Source of the DNA: Diadophis punctatus similis
Lineage: Eukaryota > Chordata > Lepidosauria > Squamata > Dipsadidae
Direction of reading: 5' to 3'
Assembly: GCA_023053685.1 (NCBI GenBank)
Contig: JALIGW010000005.1
Span: forward strand, 21,905,001 to 21,969,000
Length of the DNA stretch: 64,000 nt
The notes below the pieces were generated by a model. It searched no databases. It was given only the letters and a program-made list of their open reading frames with translations, and had not been told where the DNA came from. Shown in pieces: positions 62,530 to 64,000 of this stretch. The stretch's first letter is position 1, and every line of letters starts with the position of its first letter. The translations under genes and the position numbers were made by a program.

Positions 62530-64000
62530 ATTCCATTTCATTTCATTTCATTTCATTTCATTTCATTTCATTTTATTCTATTTTATTTTATTATTTTATT
62601 TAATTTCATTTCATTTCAATTCAATTTATTTTATTATTTTATTTTATTTTATTTTATTTTATTTTATTTTATTATTTTATTTTATTTTATTTTATTATTT
62701 TATTTTATTATATTTTATTATTTTATTATATTATTTTAGTTTATTATTATTTTATTTTATTTTATTTCGTTTCATTTCATTTTATTTCAATTTAATTCAG
62801 TTTAATTCAGTTTAATTCAGTTTAATTTTATTTTATTTTATTTTATTTTATTTCAATTTAATTTTATTTAATTTATTTCATTTCATTTCATTTCATTTCA
62901 TTTCATTTTAATTTAATTTATTTCATTTTATTTCATTTCATTTCATTTCACGTTATTTTATTTTATTTTATTTTATTATTTTATTATATTATTTTAGTTT
63001 AGTTTATTTTAGTTTATTATTATTTTATTTTATTTTATTTTATTTTATTTTATTTCATTTCATTATTTCATTTCATTTCATTTCATTTCATTTCATTTCA
63101 TTTTATTTTATTTTATTTCATTTTATTTCAATTAAATTTAATTCAATTCAATTCAATTTTATTTTATTTTATTTTATTTCAATTTCAATTTAATTCAATT
63201 CATTTCATTTCATTTCATTTCATTTCATTTCATTTTATTTCAATTTTATTTCATTTTATTTATTTATTTTAAATTTTATTTTATTTTATTATTTTATTAT
63301 ATTTTATTTTACTTTATTTCAATTTAATTTAATTTAATTTAATTTAATTCAATTTAATTTAATTTATTTTAATTTAATTTAATTTAATTTAATTTAATTT
63401 AATTTAATTTAATTTAATTTCATTTCATTTCATTTCATTTCATTTCATTTCATTTCATTTCATTTCATTTCATTTCATTATTTCATTTCATTTCATTTCA
63501 TTCTATTTTATTTTATTATTTTATTTTATTTTATTTCATTTCATTTCATTTCATTTCATTTCAATTTATTTTATTTTATTATTTTATTTTATTTTATTTT
63601 ATTTTATTATTTTATTATATTTTATTTTACTTTATTTCAATTTAATTTAATTTAATTTTTAAAAAATTTAATTTAATTTCATTTCATTTCATTTCATTTC
63701 ATTTCATTATTTCATTTCATTTCATTTATTTTATTTTATTCTATTTTATTTTATTATTTTATTTTTTTTATTTTACTTTATTTCAATTTAATTTAATTTA
63801 ATTTTTTAAAAAATTAATTTAATTTAATTTAATTTAATTTCATTTCATTTCATTTCATTTCATTTCATTTCATTATTTCATTTCATTTCATTTATTTTCT
63901 TTTATTCTATTTTATTTTATTATTTTATTTTATTTTATTTCATTTCATTTCATTTCAATTCAATTTATTTTATTTTATTTTATTTCAATTTAATTCAATT

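Larger units (their letters stand above)
1..64000. repeat. Pentanucleotide satellite array spanning the whole window
   Basis: Every part of the window consists of 5-bp units of the type ATTTN or ATTCN, with occasional 3-bp (ATT) phase slips. The + strand is T-rich throughout, C is minor and G is rare. No segment looks like coding, RNA-gene or transposon sequence. The minus strand is closed in all frames: AAAAT tracts give TAA and GAAAT tracts give TGA at least every 15 bp per frame. The plus strand is open only where TTTTA, TTTCA, TTCAA or TTCCA tracts run, and is closed by TTTAA and TTTAG. The array continues past both window ends. I infer a eukaryotic satellite; the species is not identifiable. 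Confidence 0.97.
62042..64000 (+). repeat. R-family higher-order unit 6, cut by the window end
   Basis: ATTCA x19 (62042-62136) then ATTCA x7 (62495-62529), TTTCG (G 62769), CAGTTT triad (near 62796) and CACG (G 62952). Forward ATTTA/ATTTC modules and dyads (63659, 63806) follow. The final 0.7 kb matches 51.3-51.9 kb, including the ATTTTCTTTTATTCT variant (about 63895; also about 48075, 51800 and 57247). The unit is not complete at the window edge. Confidence 0.8.

Noticed and set aside
1..64000. CRISPR array
   Set aside because: There are repeats but no alternating unique spacers; all sequence between repeats is itself pentameric repeat.
1..64000. The window as an assembly or basecalling artefact
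   Set aside because: Rare variants (TTGATT, AAGTAAA, TTTACATTA, the TTTC slip, the inversion) recur at consistent offsets in collinear blocks, which random error would not produce. Exact tract lengths and copy number may still be wrong, and I cannot test read support.

Overview
All 64 kb are one satellite-type array built from AT-rich pentanucleotides. I found no gene, RNA gene, transposon, prokaryotic signal or stretch of ordinary unique sequence. On the given strand the building blocks are ATTTT, ATTTC, ATTTA, ATTCA, ATTCC, ATTCT, TTTAG and, locally, TTTTG and ATTGT. G is very scarce and confined to a few recurring motifs; I saw no GG dinucleotide. This composition, scale and nested repeat structure point to a eukaryotic nuclear satellite (heterochromatin, centromeric or subtelomeric, or a sex chromosome). 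I cannot name the species. None of the open frames is a gene: TTTTA, TTTCA, TTCAA and TTCCA tracts simply lack stop codons on the + strand.

The array is organised at three levels. (1) Homogeneous tracts of about 3 to 32 pentamers. (2) Modules of about 150-600 bp, most carrying the same junction: a TTTACTTTATTTCAA lead, a few TTTAA units, then a T5A6 (or A6T5/A8T3) dyad, then tracts of ATTTA and ATTTC, in places with ATTCA or ATTCC. I count roughly 105-110 dyads by eye. (3) Higher-order repeats of about 0.2 to 7.5 kb, recognised by shared rare G or C variants.

Layout: 1-1640 is an A-type unit (about 1.53 kb) whose closest relative is 9389-10990. 1641-2160 is a 201-bp tandem duplication. 2161-3480 is an island of the right-hand (R) family. 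3481-4705 is a partial A unit ending in ATTCA then ATTCC. 4706-7856 is C-type with A6T5 dyads. 7857-10990 holds two tandem A units at a 1532-bp period. 11056-14289 repeats the ATTCA/ATTCC and C-type block. 14290-17929 is a mosaic. 17930-23887 holds two G-type units (3448-bp offset) with TTTTG, ATTGT and TAGATTA motifs. 23888-30115 is duplicated at 34093-41637, the second copy having gained an internal 1.09-kb tandem duplication. 41638-44200 holds a 0.92-0.97-kb tandem pair. 44201-64000 is the R family, with alternating long and short ATTCA blocks about 450 bp apart, CAGTTT triads, CACG sites and three copies of the same ~65-bp inversion.

The most interesting points are these: the T-rich strand never switches over 64 kb except in the three inversions; neighbouring tracts usually differ by one substitution; the dyad junction is conserved; and TTTTA/TTTCA, ATTCT and ATTCC, known from human repeat-expansion loci or human satellite III, form long natural arrays here. 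Distances come from reading by eye and may be off by a few bases, except where landmark bases are given.
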